From NCBI GenBank assembly GCA_946902875.1, contig OX336353.1, forward strand, positions 17,125,151-17,189,150: a DNA stretch of 64,000 bases, written 5' to 3'. Positions 21,079 to 34,400 of the stretch are shown piece after piece (position 1 is the stretch's first letter; the number at the start of each line of letters is the position of its first letter). The position numbers were made by a program, and so were the translations under genes. Source of the DNA: Nematopogon swammerdamellus (taxonomy: Eukaryota; Arthropoda; Insecta; Lepidoptera; Adelidae). A model generated the notes under the pieces. It was given only the letters and a program-made list of their open reading frames with translations. It did no database searches and was not told the origin of the DNA.

Positions 21079-24000
21079 GTGAGTGCACCAATGTCTTAAG
21101 AGGATTCATATGGCAAAACAACGAAAATTGTTATATTTCAAAGAAAAATTTAGTTCTATGAAGTACATAATATGAAAAAAAAAAATTATTAAACTAAATA
21201 ATATGTACTAAACACTGAGTATTTTTTCATGGTGAAAACATTTCTGAATGTGACTCTATTTTAATTTATTCTGTCTGTCTGTCTGTCCGTCCGTCCGTCC
21301 GTCAGTCCGTCCGTCCGTCCGTCCGTCTGTCTGTCTGTCTGTCGTTATTGAGGCTTATCAAGGGCTGTATCTCGTGAACCGTAATAGGTAGCCCGTTGAA
21401 ATTTTCACAAAAAATGTGTTATTATGGCCAATATAACAACAAACAATAAAAATAAGAAAAAGTAAAAAATTCACGGGGGTCCCCATAGAAGAAACCAAAA
21501 AGTGTATGCGCGCGCGCCATCTACCGAATAGATTATGAAGCATATGAAGCATTTCAGCCGGACCAGTCCAGTATCCGGACTCCGGACAATTAATCATAAA
21601 TTATTTGTGTCCAGATCCAGATAGCCGGACAATTAATTATAAATTATTTATCCAGTACCCGTATAAATAGTCACTGCGTTTAGTTATATTACATAACAAG
21701 TTCTGCGTAGAGTTGGGCGTTAAACATTGCGCGCCCAAGGGTTCGGGTGTATAGGTGCACTAAAATTTGAAAGTCAAATTTTAAGACAAAAAAGCGGCCA
21801 AGTGCGAGTCGAACACGCGTGAAGAGGGTTCAGTACCATTAGATTTTTCGTGAGAACTTGAAGACTTAGGATTTCGTTTAGACTCAATAGTTTCGGAAAA
21901 AAGCAGGGGGAATGATCGATGTTTGTATATTTTCTTATTATCTTATTATTTTTTAAACTACCTATGCATTTTAAAATATTAAAAATATGTGTGTATTTCT
22001 TATAACGAGCCCTTTTCATTGATATAACTTACATGATAAACGTGAAAAAAAATTTAACTTTCTAATTTGTCCCCCAAAGACCTCCAAAATCGAAATTTGT
22101 ATTTAGGCTATACGCCCGTGATTGGGTCATCAAACTCTACAGGGTGTTTCAGGATAGGCTTGAGAACCTTCGGAAATAGAAAGTACTCATTATTAGAAGA
22201 AAAAAATCCGTATCACTCAAATCGGAATCGTTTTTTTTTTCATACAAAAATTGAAAATTATATTTAAAGCTCGATGGACAGTGAATATGAGGACATTTGG
22301 CAACAGTGCTGTCTAGGTCAAGGGAGTGGAAATGAACTAGTCCAGTCCCATTTTTCTTTTGATATCATTCAAATTTATGTGATTGGAATTTACCTACATG
22401 CAGTTAAATTCTACTGGTTAAGCATATATAAGTTAGTAATTTTATTTTTATTTAATAAAGGCGGACGTTAACCGTCCACCAAATTTCGATTAAACTATTT
22501 TCACCAAAAAGTAGGTACTATAAAATGACCGAATCTGGAAAATAGTTTCAGAGCTTTTCGTCTTCAAATATGGACCCATTTCGAACCCTGAAGTTACAAA
22601 ACCTTATCCTGAAACATCCTGTAACTTTTTTCCTCCAATAGAATAGAGAAAATAAGCTGTGACAGATGGACAGAAAGACGTGAGAATGGTCCTATAAGGC
22701 TTCGGTTTTTGTCCTCTTTTGAGATACGGAATCCTCAAAAGGATCTATTTAAATGCAAAAGTATCGTGACCAAAAATACATACTATTGCAAGAATATCTA
22801 AAATTGAGAAATTTCCACTCTAGTTGGGTGCGAGAAAACGATTTTTTTATGAAAATAAAACGCGTAGGCTTGCAAAGTGACGGGGGAAAGCTAAAATCTA
22901 GCTAGAATTTTCCGATGAATCACGCCTTACGGAACAATAAATTTGTCGCGCCATCTGTCGCCGAAACGCGACACCGTTAATAACCACTCCGCCATTTTGT
23001 GTCGCTGTGATGACGCAGCTCTCGCGAGCCGGATGAAGTGAAGTTGATCTAACTTTTAGACCATCTGCGCCTCCACTCCACTCTACCCTCTCCTCTGTCG
23101 ATATACTTGCTTAGTTACCTTATCTATACAAAAAAATATATTTTTATCTGTCTATATAATATTATTAGCTTGTTGTATGTCTGCGGCTTCGCTCGCGAGA
23201 AAATTTGAGTCGCTAAGCGGACATCTACCTACCCTAATATCAAATTATTGTTACAAAATGAAGAGCTCCGCCCGCTCTCATATTTGACTTCTCTGCTAAC
23301 CTCATAAGCCATTTAGCGTGATAGTAAGTAGCCTATAGTTGATGGGAAGAATCAAGCTATCCGTGTTTTTTTTTTTTTTTATTAAAATTGGTTCAGTGGT
23401 TCTCGGGTTATAAGCGGACAGACAGACAGAAAGCAGACGTTGGATTTTATTAAAGGTAAGGATGATGACTAATTCAGAAAGTTATAGTCCGTTTGTAGTT
23501 TCCGTAGCCCGTACGGAAGCCTACAACGTCTGTCTGTCTGTCCGTCTGTCTATCTGTCTGTCTATCTGTCTGTCTATCTGACTGTCCGTCGGTCCGTCCG
23601 TCCGTCCGATGGCTGTATCTTTGGAACCGTAATATTTAGCCAGCCAGTTGAAATTTTCACAGAATATGTGTTTATGTTGGCGGAATAATACAAATTTCAA
23701 AGCAGAAAAATTAAGGTGTTATGGGCTGACATCACGGATGTTGTAGGTGATATAGCCAATCGTGTCAGTTTCCATAAAAAAAAAATTGGTTGTCTGTAAA
23801 GTTGGTTTACGGACGATAGTTTTACGTGATGATGTCATAAAGTAAATCAGTTCCGGCGGATATTTACCATGTAAAATTAATTTAAGTACATGATAAAGAT
23901 GTGATAATAACTAATAAAAAATATGAGAAATTAACGACTATTAATTAAATTTAAAAAACCTACATAACGCCATCTACATGTTCAACGTTGCAACAATTAC

Positions 24001-27000
24001 CTAACTGCTAAATCAAGTATACCGCTGGCTGAAGTATTTAATTTAATATTGACGCTAGATGTGGACGCTAGATGTCGCTCCATGAAATTCACATACTGTT
24101 GAGAAAATTTGCAGCGATAAGTAGACGGTCGATAGCCCGCGTGTATAACACGTCTGGTCAGTGATGGTGGCAGGGACCGCGGGTTCGAGGCTCGCAAAAG
24201 ACGGAGAAATATATTTTGTACTAGCTGAGCCCGCGGCTCCGCTCGCGTGAAATTCGTATGCCAAAGAAGAATGTAAGTAACTAAGGGCGAGGCGGAAGGC
24301 CGAGCTGCGTTCAGGTAATCGAAAAACCTTCTTAAAGAAAGTAACTAACTAAGGGCGAGGCCGAAGGCCGAGCTGCTTTCAAGTAAACGATAAATCTTTC
24401 TCTAATAAAGGAAGTAAGTAAGGGCGAGGCCGAAGGCCGAGCTGCGTTCAGGAAGACGATAAACCTTCTGGAAGAAAGGAAGGAACTAAGTGCGAGGCCG
24501 AAGGCCGAGCTGCGTTCAGGTAAACCAAAAACCCTCTTCCGCCTTCGGGCCTCGCCCTTAAAGACTTCCTTTCTTCGATAGAATATAATATCGTTTACTC
24601 AATCTATTTATTTCATAAAAATAAAAAAGTAATATTAAGAACTAAAGAATTAAACCTACCTAACAAACATTAAAATAACTATCAAAACGGGCATTTTCAA
24701 ATGTTCTTAGAGCACTTGCGGCATTACTCCGCTGGATGGCAAGGCTTACCCTTTGAATGAAGTACATAAGCCCTTGATGGCGGGACACCAGTTGCGTCAA
24801 CCAGCTCAAGCCTCTTTTGGCTTCACTGCTCCACGGACCGAGGGTTTCAACCGCAAACGCAACAAATTCGAAATCTTGAATTATATTTCTATATTTGCTG
24901 CGTTTGAGGCTCTCCGCCCCAGCCTCGGCCGCGCCAGCCGCTCTTGAAGATGTCCTAACGTGACTTGGAGCCAATGTGAGAACAAAAGTAGCGTCCCACA
25001 TCAAAGAACTACCCTTAGTCCATGGCACTAAGGTGATAGCATCGGGCCTCTTGCCATCCAGCCGGGAATAACCGCGAGGTTCTAGGATGCACGGTATATT
25101 TGCCGTTAGAAGCGTGGACTTTATAATAAAATTTAAATTAAATTAACTCAATCTTAATATTAATTAACTTTATTCGAGATGGTTTAGCTTCTTCCTGAAC
25201 GCAGCTCGGCCTTCGGCCTCGCCCTTAGTTACTTGCTTTCTTCGAGATGGTTTTTCAATTATCCGAACGTAGCTCGGCCTTCGGCCTCACCTTAGTTACT
25301 TACTTTCTTCAAGATGATTTAGCTTCTTCCTGAACGCAGCTCGGCCTGCGGCCTCGCCCATAGTTACTTACTTTTTTCGAGAAGGTTCATGGTCTTCCAG
25401 AATAGAGCTCGGCCTTCGGCCTCGCCCTTAGTTACTTACTTTCTTCAAGAATGTTTTTCTTCTTCCTGAACTCAGCTCCGCCTTCCGCCTCGCCCTTAGT
25501 TACTTTCATCGAGAAAGAATATCGTTTACGTGAGCGCATATCCGCCTTCGGGCCCGCCTTTAGTTACTTACTTTCTTTTTTTTAAATACGAATTTCACGC
25601 GAGCGAAGCCGCGGGCAACAGATATATAAATTTTATTGCACCAATGACAGCGACATAACTTCGACTTTCAATTATTTTTTTTTTTTATCAAACAATTTGT
25701 CACCGGCCAGCTCACGTCGAGATGACAGTTCTCCGTTGTCAACATGACATTTAACATTGTTTTTTACCTTTACTTTGGATTGCGTGATTTTTATTATATT
25801 TTTTAATTATTATGTTCATCCGGGATCATTGACTTATATATTACTCACTGTCCGGGATATACACTGTCACTATAAAAAGTTTCGTCAAATTCCGTTCAGT
25901 GGTTTTTGCGAGATGCGCGTACAAATAGACATTTTTGCATTTACGATTTTATGATATGTATAGAAAGAATAGATATGTATAGACTATTGTGTTCAAGTTA
26001 TAAAAAAGAAGAACTGTCATTTTCGTTGTATCTACTTAATTTTAAATTTCGAATGAATATTTTATTCAAATTGTATTTGCTGCCAGTTCTCAAGATATAA
26101 TTATGTACTTTGGACTACGTGATTTTAAACGCGTAATAATGTTTATAATTGTTAATTTTTTTTTTATTTTTGTTATTTTTTTTTTAAGTATTATGTTAAC
26201 CCGGCATATAAACTGCCACTATACAAAGTTTCGTCTAATTCCGTTCAGTGGTTTTTGCGTGATGCGCGTACAGACAAACAAACAAACAAACAAACAAACA
26301 AAAATTTTATAAACTGTTCTAACATGTTCAGTATCTCATTTTAAGCCACCCTGGTTAGTTTTTTTCTGAATACATTCATTGTACAGACTTTCTTACCTCT
26401 ACGATTTTATTATATGTATAGATTTCTTACTATTGTATATGCCTCTCTATCGCGCTCTCGCTTGCACACACAGGTCTCTATCGCGCTCTCGCTTGCACAC
26501 ACAGGTTTAGATGGAACGTTACACTTCTTCGTGCGTGCAGCCGGTGTTCATCAATTTATAAGACGTGACATCATCATGTCAAAAATATGTTCGGTGAAGC
26601 CATCGCAAGCTCAGTTCGACACATTCTGCCCGGGAACCAAAGAATAGGTGGCAACGACAACCCCACCAATGCTATCTCCCGCGTTATCAACTCTATCTGT
26701 GGATTCATTCAATTTATTCAGCGGTCCAATGTTTGCGAACTTCGGGTCGACTGACCGTGCGGACAAACTCTCGTGGATTTAATTGGCGCGTCCGATTGGT
26801 GGATGATGACGTGTGGTCGGAATAGATAAAAATAAAAAGTAAACTGAACAATGGAGCAATGAGCGATTTTATCGTTAACCAATATCTTGAGTATTCAAAT
26901 TGATAGAGCTGTATTTAGCTCGTCGAGTTTTGGTGGAAAGTCACACACATTTGGTGATGCTTAAAGATGACATTTTTACAAATATAATGGTCGGTCTCCA

Positions 27001-30000
27001 CAAAAGTACGATAGATAAAAATGTAGGTTCTTCGTTCTTTCATTTTCGTAAATACCTAACCTCAAAATGTATGGAGAATTAAATTGGTTTTCCAATTTTA
27101 CCACCCTTCATTTTTAGGTTTCCGTACGCCGTACGAAAGCCTATTACTAACCCTACAACGTCTGTCTGTCTGTCTGTCTGTACGTCCGTCCGTCCGTCCG
27201 TCCGTCCGTCCGTCCGTCCAATGGCTTATGGTATCTTTTGAACCGTAATAGGTAGCCGGTTTTAAATTTTCACAGAATGTGTGTTTTTATGGTGGATATA
27301 ACAACAAATAATAAAAAGTTTGTATGGAGAAAGTTAACTGTTTTTTTTTTTGTGGTGCGAAACCTCGGTGCGCGAGTCCGATTCGCACTTGGCCGATTTT
27401 TTTAGTTTTTGATAGAGATTAATCCCCTGATATATTCGTTATGGTTTAAAAATCACCCTGCATATACATACATACGTTATGATACGAATATACGATATGC
27501 ATGTTACAAGATGTTCTCCGTAACATACACCGTAGTCCGTAGCAGTTGAGAAACATGTCCCGCAACATTTGCCCCCATGTGTCTCCAATGCGACACGACC
27601 ACAGTGTAAATTGCAATGACATTCTACTTTCTGGACGGGCCCTCGTCATACATTTTACCTGTAGAAAGGTGCGATTGGAGTACTTCTATATATTGCCAAT
27701 ATTTAAAACAGCGTAAGTGCGCGAGCGCCTCATACATCACGTTACGTTTCCGCTCTGTGAACGTCGATAGAGTAAGACGGTTAAATGGCAATTTGATACG
27801 TATAAAGGAGAGACAACGATTGGAGAGGGTGCCGAATGCTCACCAATAGCGCGCCTCAATTCGGTGCGTTGTATGCCACTTCCCGATAATTTAATTCGTT
27901 GGTAAATTGTGGATTCCTCTCCTTAAATGACAATTCCATGCATATGATTTTTTTCTTTTTTAAATAATATACGTAACTCAAGGTAAATTATGTGTTACTG
28001 AAAAGCTGTCTATTATTATTATTATTCTGTTTATAAACTAATGCCTGGGTAAACTCTGCTTCACACATCACAGTCCCAGGACTAGCGTGGAAGCAGAAAT
28101 TGTAACAAAATGCAACTTACATCTTTTCCCCGATTTATTCATGTTATTGTTATTATTATATAAGGTCTGTCATTAGTAGGTAACGATACGCTATAAGGTA
28201 TCAGATACTGATCACGTTCCCATAACAATTTTTTTTTACGATATAAAAAACCTACTCACTCCTCAAATTTAATACGTGAAGTGCGCGTATTTCACCTTAA
28301 TAAGTACGTTTTTTATATCGTAAAAAAATTGGTATGGGAACGTGATTAGATCAGATCAGTATCTCATACACATACACCCCTTAGCGTATCGTTACCTAAT
28401 AATGAAACACCTTATATAAGTGTTGTGTTTGTATGTGTTCTTATTAATAAGTGATTTTGAATTGATTTTGATTTTGAAATTGCAGAGACTTCTACTGCGC
28501 ATGCTTCGAGGGCTACACCGGCGCCGACTGCGGCACCGGGCCGCTCTGCCCCCGCGCCTCCAACACCTGCAGGAATGGAGGGATCTGCAGGTAAGCGCAG
28601 TCCACGGCGGTAAGTAATGAACATCGAGGTTTAGAGAGAGACAATCCGGTTGTAGAGCGCCGTCCCTGTCGCGCGAACTCGCACGTCTATATGCGACAGC
28701 GACCTGATGAGATGATGATTGTTTGATTGCAAGTACAGTGTCGGGTCCTTAAAGAGGGGCGTGAATGAGCACCTGCAAAAACGGCATGGCATTTGTAACC
28801 TCCGCGTACGACCGAATATCCATGGGCGTCGTTAGACAACTTAAGGGGCGGTTCGGCGCCACATGTCGCGCTTTCAATCAATAAATAAATAAATTGTTGA
28901 TAGAAGTCAGAGATTAGAATGTCCAAATTTTCCTAAACATGGTGGTCAGTGTTACATACATGCCTACATACATATCATACGCTGTATCCCGACAATCGTG
29001 GTAAGCAGGGTAATGGATGTTGTGCTGCAAGTACTCTTGTAAATTACAGCACAACACCGACCGCCACATTTAGCAAAGTATTAGGACAAGATAATAATAA
29101 ACACTTTTTTATTTTGATTTTTTTTTTTTTGAAGATAACGATCAAGCAGCAAGTAAGGCATGAAGAGTTGAAACCCCACCTGCTGCGTGACTCGGTGGAA
29201 GGACCGCACCAAGGTGAAGGGTGGCTAGCCTGTCGCCCTTTAGCAAGGGATCTTTATCCCTTAGTCGCCTTTTACTCGCCCGTTCGGTCATTGAGCCTGT
29301 TTTATCGGTACTACTATGGCCGCTGCTCTGACGAACTTGCTTCCCTTATCCCTCCTCCTCCTGCTCGCCTTCGCCAAACCCGCCATACTCTCGCGGAACA
29401 CCCCTTTGTAGTCGAAAGAAGAGTTCTTCGAACTGCACGATTCTCTAAATCGTTCTTGCCGCACTGCAAAGGTGTGGAACGGGCTTCCGGAGAATATCTT
29501 TCCTCGCTCCTACAATCCACGGATCTTAAAATCGCGGGTGCGGGTTCATAACCTTTCCCCAGCGACATTAGTCCGCCTCCAAGCCGGACTGGCACCTCGT
29601 CGGGGGTGAAATTGGCTGCGCCTGAGGCTTCGACCTCGGGCACAGGCACCCTGTTCGGAAGCAATAAAAAAAATTGGCCAAGGACGAGTCGAACTCGCGC
29701 ACCGAGAGTTCCGTATCGCTATGTCATAGTCAGCGCCACTCACGCCATCTACTTATTAGTTAAAATCCTTCATGCTCTTTTCGGTAGATGACGCGCATAC
29801 ACTTTTTAGTTTCTTCTAATGGAACCCCCGTGAATTTTTTACTTGTGCTTATTTTTATTATTTGTTATTATATCGGCCATAATAACACATATTCTGTGAA
29901 AATTTCAACGGGCTACCTATTACGGTTCAAGACATACAGCCCTCGGACAGACAAGACAGCCAGACAGACGGCGCGGCGGCGTAGGCTTAGTAATAGGGTC

Positions 30001-31380
30001 CCGTACGACGGATACGGAACCCTAAAAACCAATCGAGAGAATGGTCAGTGTTGTGCTCTAATATTATACTCTGCTTATCCGATTGTCCGCCGCGATGGTA
30101 TGTATGCATGGTTCAACAAAATGGTCTTTGATCCTCAAAATGTGTGGAAGTAACATTTGAGTCGCTGTGCACTGAATGAAAGAGTTCAGATAAGAGTCAT
30201 ATATCACACGCAGGCTGGACCCTTCATGCGTGCAATTTCTCGGGCCCCAATAGTCATGAATAAAAGATTGAGTCGCCAGCGGTTACGCGTTATTTATGTG
30301 ACTGTAGCGTTTGTAACGTCACAGAGACGGCGACACGCTACAGACGAAATGAAATATACGAGTACGTACTGTCATCACATCACGCAAATAGTTCAAAAAT
30401 ACATATGACTCTCACGCAAATAATGCAAAAATTTAGAACTGATATGGTCATGTTTACGATTCGTTAGTCAGTCACGCTGGCAGGGCCCTTATGAAATCGG
30501 GCGGGTGTATGTGCGTCTGTCTGTCCGTTTGTCTGTCACACGCACTGGCCGGGGCGATTATTCTATAACGAAAGTCAGTCAGCCTCGATAGCTCAGTGGT
30601 GCAGACAGTCGAATTATTGATTGTTAAGCAACGCTGGGCGCGGTCAGTACTTGGATGGGTGACCGCTCAATCGTTGGAGGCTGACCGTGGTTCGGATTCC
30701 ACCTAAAACTGTAGGTCCCTTCCATTCCTACCTTACTAGGTGGTAGGGTTTACCCCGCCCGGGTTGGTACCGCCGCACTGAATGAAACGTCGTACGAAAC
30801 GGCTATGTAAATAGTTTGTGTTTTCCGTCCAATTCAGTGTAGCCGGCACGATCGAAGGGAAGCACTGACATGGCACCTAGTTCACCCGGTGTTATGGGCT
30901 GACATCACGGGTGTTGTAGGTGATGTAACCAACCGTGTCAGTTTCCATAAAAAAAAACGAAAATCTTAATAAATAAAAAAAATATAATTTAAAGTAGTCC
31001 TAACGGCATGAAAAAAAATTTAAGTACACTATTTTCCTTTATTTTAAACGGTTAATAAAGAGAAAATGATGACATTCTTGTGGACAGCGCAGTGGCGAGG
31101 GAACGCACGGCGGCGCAGCGACCGCTAGCACGCACGCACGCACTCGCTACTGTGCGTTCATGTAGACTCTACATTGTAGAGCAATTGTAGAGAATGGCTA
31201 ACGGACCGATCTCCGTGTGAACAACGTTCGCACTGTTTTTTTTTTTGCTTAGAGACAAATTATTTCCCGATCAGGGATACAAACCAAACTGTTTATTTAT
31301 CAATACAATGTTGTTTCATTCTTTTTAGTGGTTTTTAGGGTTCCGTATCCGGTACGGGACCCTATTACTAAGCCTACGCC

Positions 31381-31431
<51 letters not shown>

Positions 31432-34400
31432 CGAGGGCTGCATCTCTTGAACCGTATTAGGTAGCCCGTTGAAATTTTCACAGAATATGTGTTATTATGG
31501 CCTATATAACAACAAATAATAAAAATAAGAAAAAGTAAAAATTTCACGGGGTTCCCATAGAAGAAACCAAAAAGTGTATGCGCGCGCGCTATCTACCGAA
31601 TAGATTATGAAGCATTTTAACTAATCATGACATTTTGAAATAATATGAAGCATTTCATAACACGCCATCTAGATGACGATACGGAACCCTCGATGCGCGA
31701 GTTCGACTCGCACTTGTTTACTATTTCCATAGTGGTTTTTTTTTTTTTTTTTTTTTTTTTTATTGTTTCGACAGTTTCGACCGACCTTCGTTTAGAGAAG
31801 TGGTACTAATCCGAATCGAAACCCTAGTTACTTACCTAAGATAACTCTATGTCCAGAAACTGTAGAAGAAATTCAATGAGAGACTGACTAGAAAATATTT
31901 ATAAAAAATCTAATTTTTTTTTTTTATATTAATGTTTAACTTTTATTTATATCAATTCATTTACTTTTTTTTTTTGAGGAACTTTACTTTAACATTCGGA
32001 TGTGTAGACAAGATTATTTCGGTGCTTACAGACATGAATGTACAGCCTACCAAATAAAACTTAATGGCTCGTGACTTAATGTTTGCTCTATAAAAAAGGC
32101 AGTCGCCGAAATGTCGGCCATTTCACCTCAGCACGGTCAGCAGACGAGGGAATAATGCGACAATACCAGAGAGGAGGAAAAGAGTAATCTGCAATTATAA
32201 TACCCAGAATAGCCATTTATTGGGAAGAAAATTGTCTCATACATCAAAAGTAGAAACGTACAGGAAATAAAGACGGTTGGGTAAAAATTTTTTTTTTTTT
32301 TTTTTATGGAAACTGACCTGGTTGGCTACATCACCTACAACTACAACATCCGTGATGTCAGCCCATATCACCGGGTGAACTAGGTACTATGTCAGTGCTT
32401 CCCTTCATTTCTGTCCCCCTTCAAGTCTGTTCAGTGTGACGTTGCTCACAGACAGGGTACCGTAGGCATTGCTTTCTTGCACGCATAGTCAATGCGTACG
32501 TGATCGCTTCTTGTTGGGAATATCGCTACGTGATATTGTGCGTAACGAGGCAATCCGCCGACGCACCAAAGTGGATATTGGAAACAGGGCTAAGTTCAAG
32601 TGGCAGTGGACTGGGTACGTTAGCCGAAGAGACGACGACCGTTGGAGTAACGTGTCCCACACTGGCGGCCGTGAACAGAAAAACGGAGTGTGGGAAGATC
32701 ACCCGCCAGATGGGACGACGACATGAAGTACGTCGGCGGAAAGCAGTATTTCCGCACCGCTGAAGGCCGGAAAATTTGAGAGGCGTGGACGCATACACGG
32801 TCGCCCGTAGATTCGTAGGTCGCTTTATTTATTAAGACGAGACGGAAGTTAACTTTCTCGATACAAAATCGTCTTTCGGCATTTATATTTTTTACCCCCC
32901 TAAACCTAATGAGATTTCCACAATTATTTTTTGTTGTAATAAAGACAGTCGATTCTACGTTCCGTTTATTTTTTGAATATCTAAAGAGATAACTCAATAA
33001 AGCTTAATGAACTTCATGACATCAAAAAATAAAAAATTCAAACTTTTTCGGTCGAAATACAAATTTTTAGCTCCGGTGTTGCAGGTATATTTCATCTAAA
33101 CAAAAAAATGAAAGGAACGTAGATTGGACTGTCCTTAAATAAGACAAGAATTTTTTTTTGTAAAAATCGGATAAGGATTAGGTTCGGCTAGGAAACATAA
33201 ATGCCGAAATATGATTTTGTATGGAGAAAGTTAACTTGCGTCTCGTCTTAAGATTTTTGTACATTTTTTGAGCATAAACAATTTTTTTTTATGAAAACGG
33301 TTGGCTACATCACCTACAACATCCGTGATGTCAGCCCATAGCACCGGGTGAACTAGGTGCCATGTCAGTGCTTCCCTTCGATCGTGCCGGCTACACTGAA
33401 CTGGAAGGAAAATACAAACTATTTACATAGCCGTTTCGACCGACGTTTCATTCAGTGCGGTGATACCAACCCAGGCGGGTTGAACCCTACCACCTAGTAG
33501 TGTAAGAAGGGAAGGGATCTACAGTTTTACGTGGAATTCGAACCACGGTCAGCCTTGAATTTGACGGTGTTGTTCTCTGGTTGCAGGCAGATGGGTCCAG
33601 CGGCTGTGAGTTGCTTGTGCGCACCCGGCTACACCGGAGACCTGTGCGAGGCACAAATGGCACCTCCCGGTATGTGACGCACACATATACCTACCAACTT
33701 TATACTAAACCAGACTAGCTGCGCCCGCGATTCCGCTCTCGGTAAAGTCGGTTTCATAGCAAATGGGATTTCAATCAGAAATCATCGTAAGTTCGATGAC
33801 GCAACTTATATAAGTTCAACAACGCTGCTTGCTGTACGTTCGACAGCACAACTTAAAATTTCGACAACGCAACATATAAGTACGACATCGTAACTTATAA
33901 GTTCGACAACGGTACTTGTGCCTTCGAGAATGCAACTTAAAATTTCGACAACGCAATTTATAAGTATGACAACTCAACTTATAAGTTCGACAATGCTGCT
34001 TGTTTGTTGTACGTTCGACAATGCAACTTAAAATTTCGACAACGCAACTTTTAAGTTCGACGACGCAACTTATAAGTGCGACAACATAACTTATAATAAG
34101 TTCGACAACGCTACTTGTATGTTCGACAACGCAACTTCAAATTTCCAACTTATAAGTACGATGCGCAACTTATAAGTTCGATAATGCTACTTGTACGTTC
34201 GACAACGCAACTTCAAATTTCCAACTTATAAGTACAATTGCGCAACTTATAAGTTCGATAAGGCTACTTGTACGTTCGACAACGCAACTTATAAGTTCGA
34301 CAACGCGACTTATAAATTCGCAAAACAACTCAAAGCAAAGTATATCTGCAAATCTTCACGCTACCTATCTTCACATCACAATGTCAAGAGCTCTCGCTTC

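Noticed and set aside
28949..29551. 200-codon open frame on the plus strand
   Set aside because: It runs through a reverse Rep-D copy, then in frame into a LINE RT fragment. Only the LINE part is real protein history; there is no host gene.
30578..30685. Possible 5S rRNA gene or pseudogene
   Set aside because: Only the internal control region and a closing stem match. The 5' half is tRNA-like and the same unit recurs with a SINE tail, so it is a SINE head.
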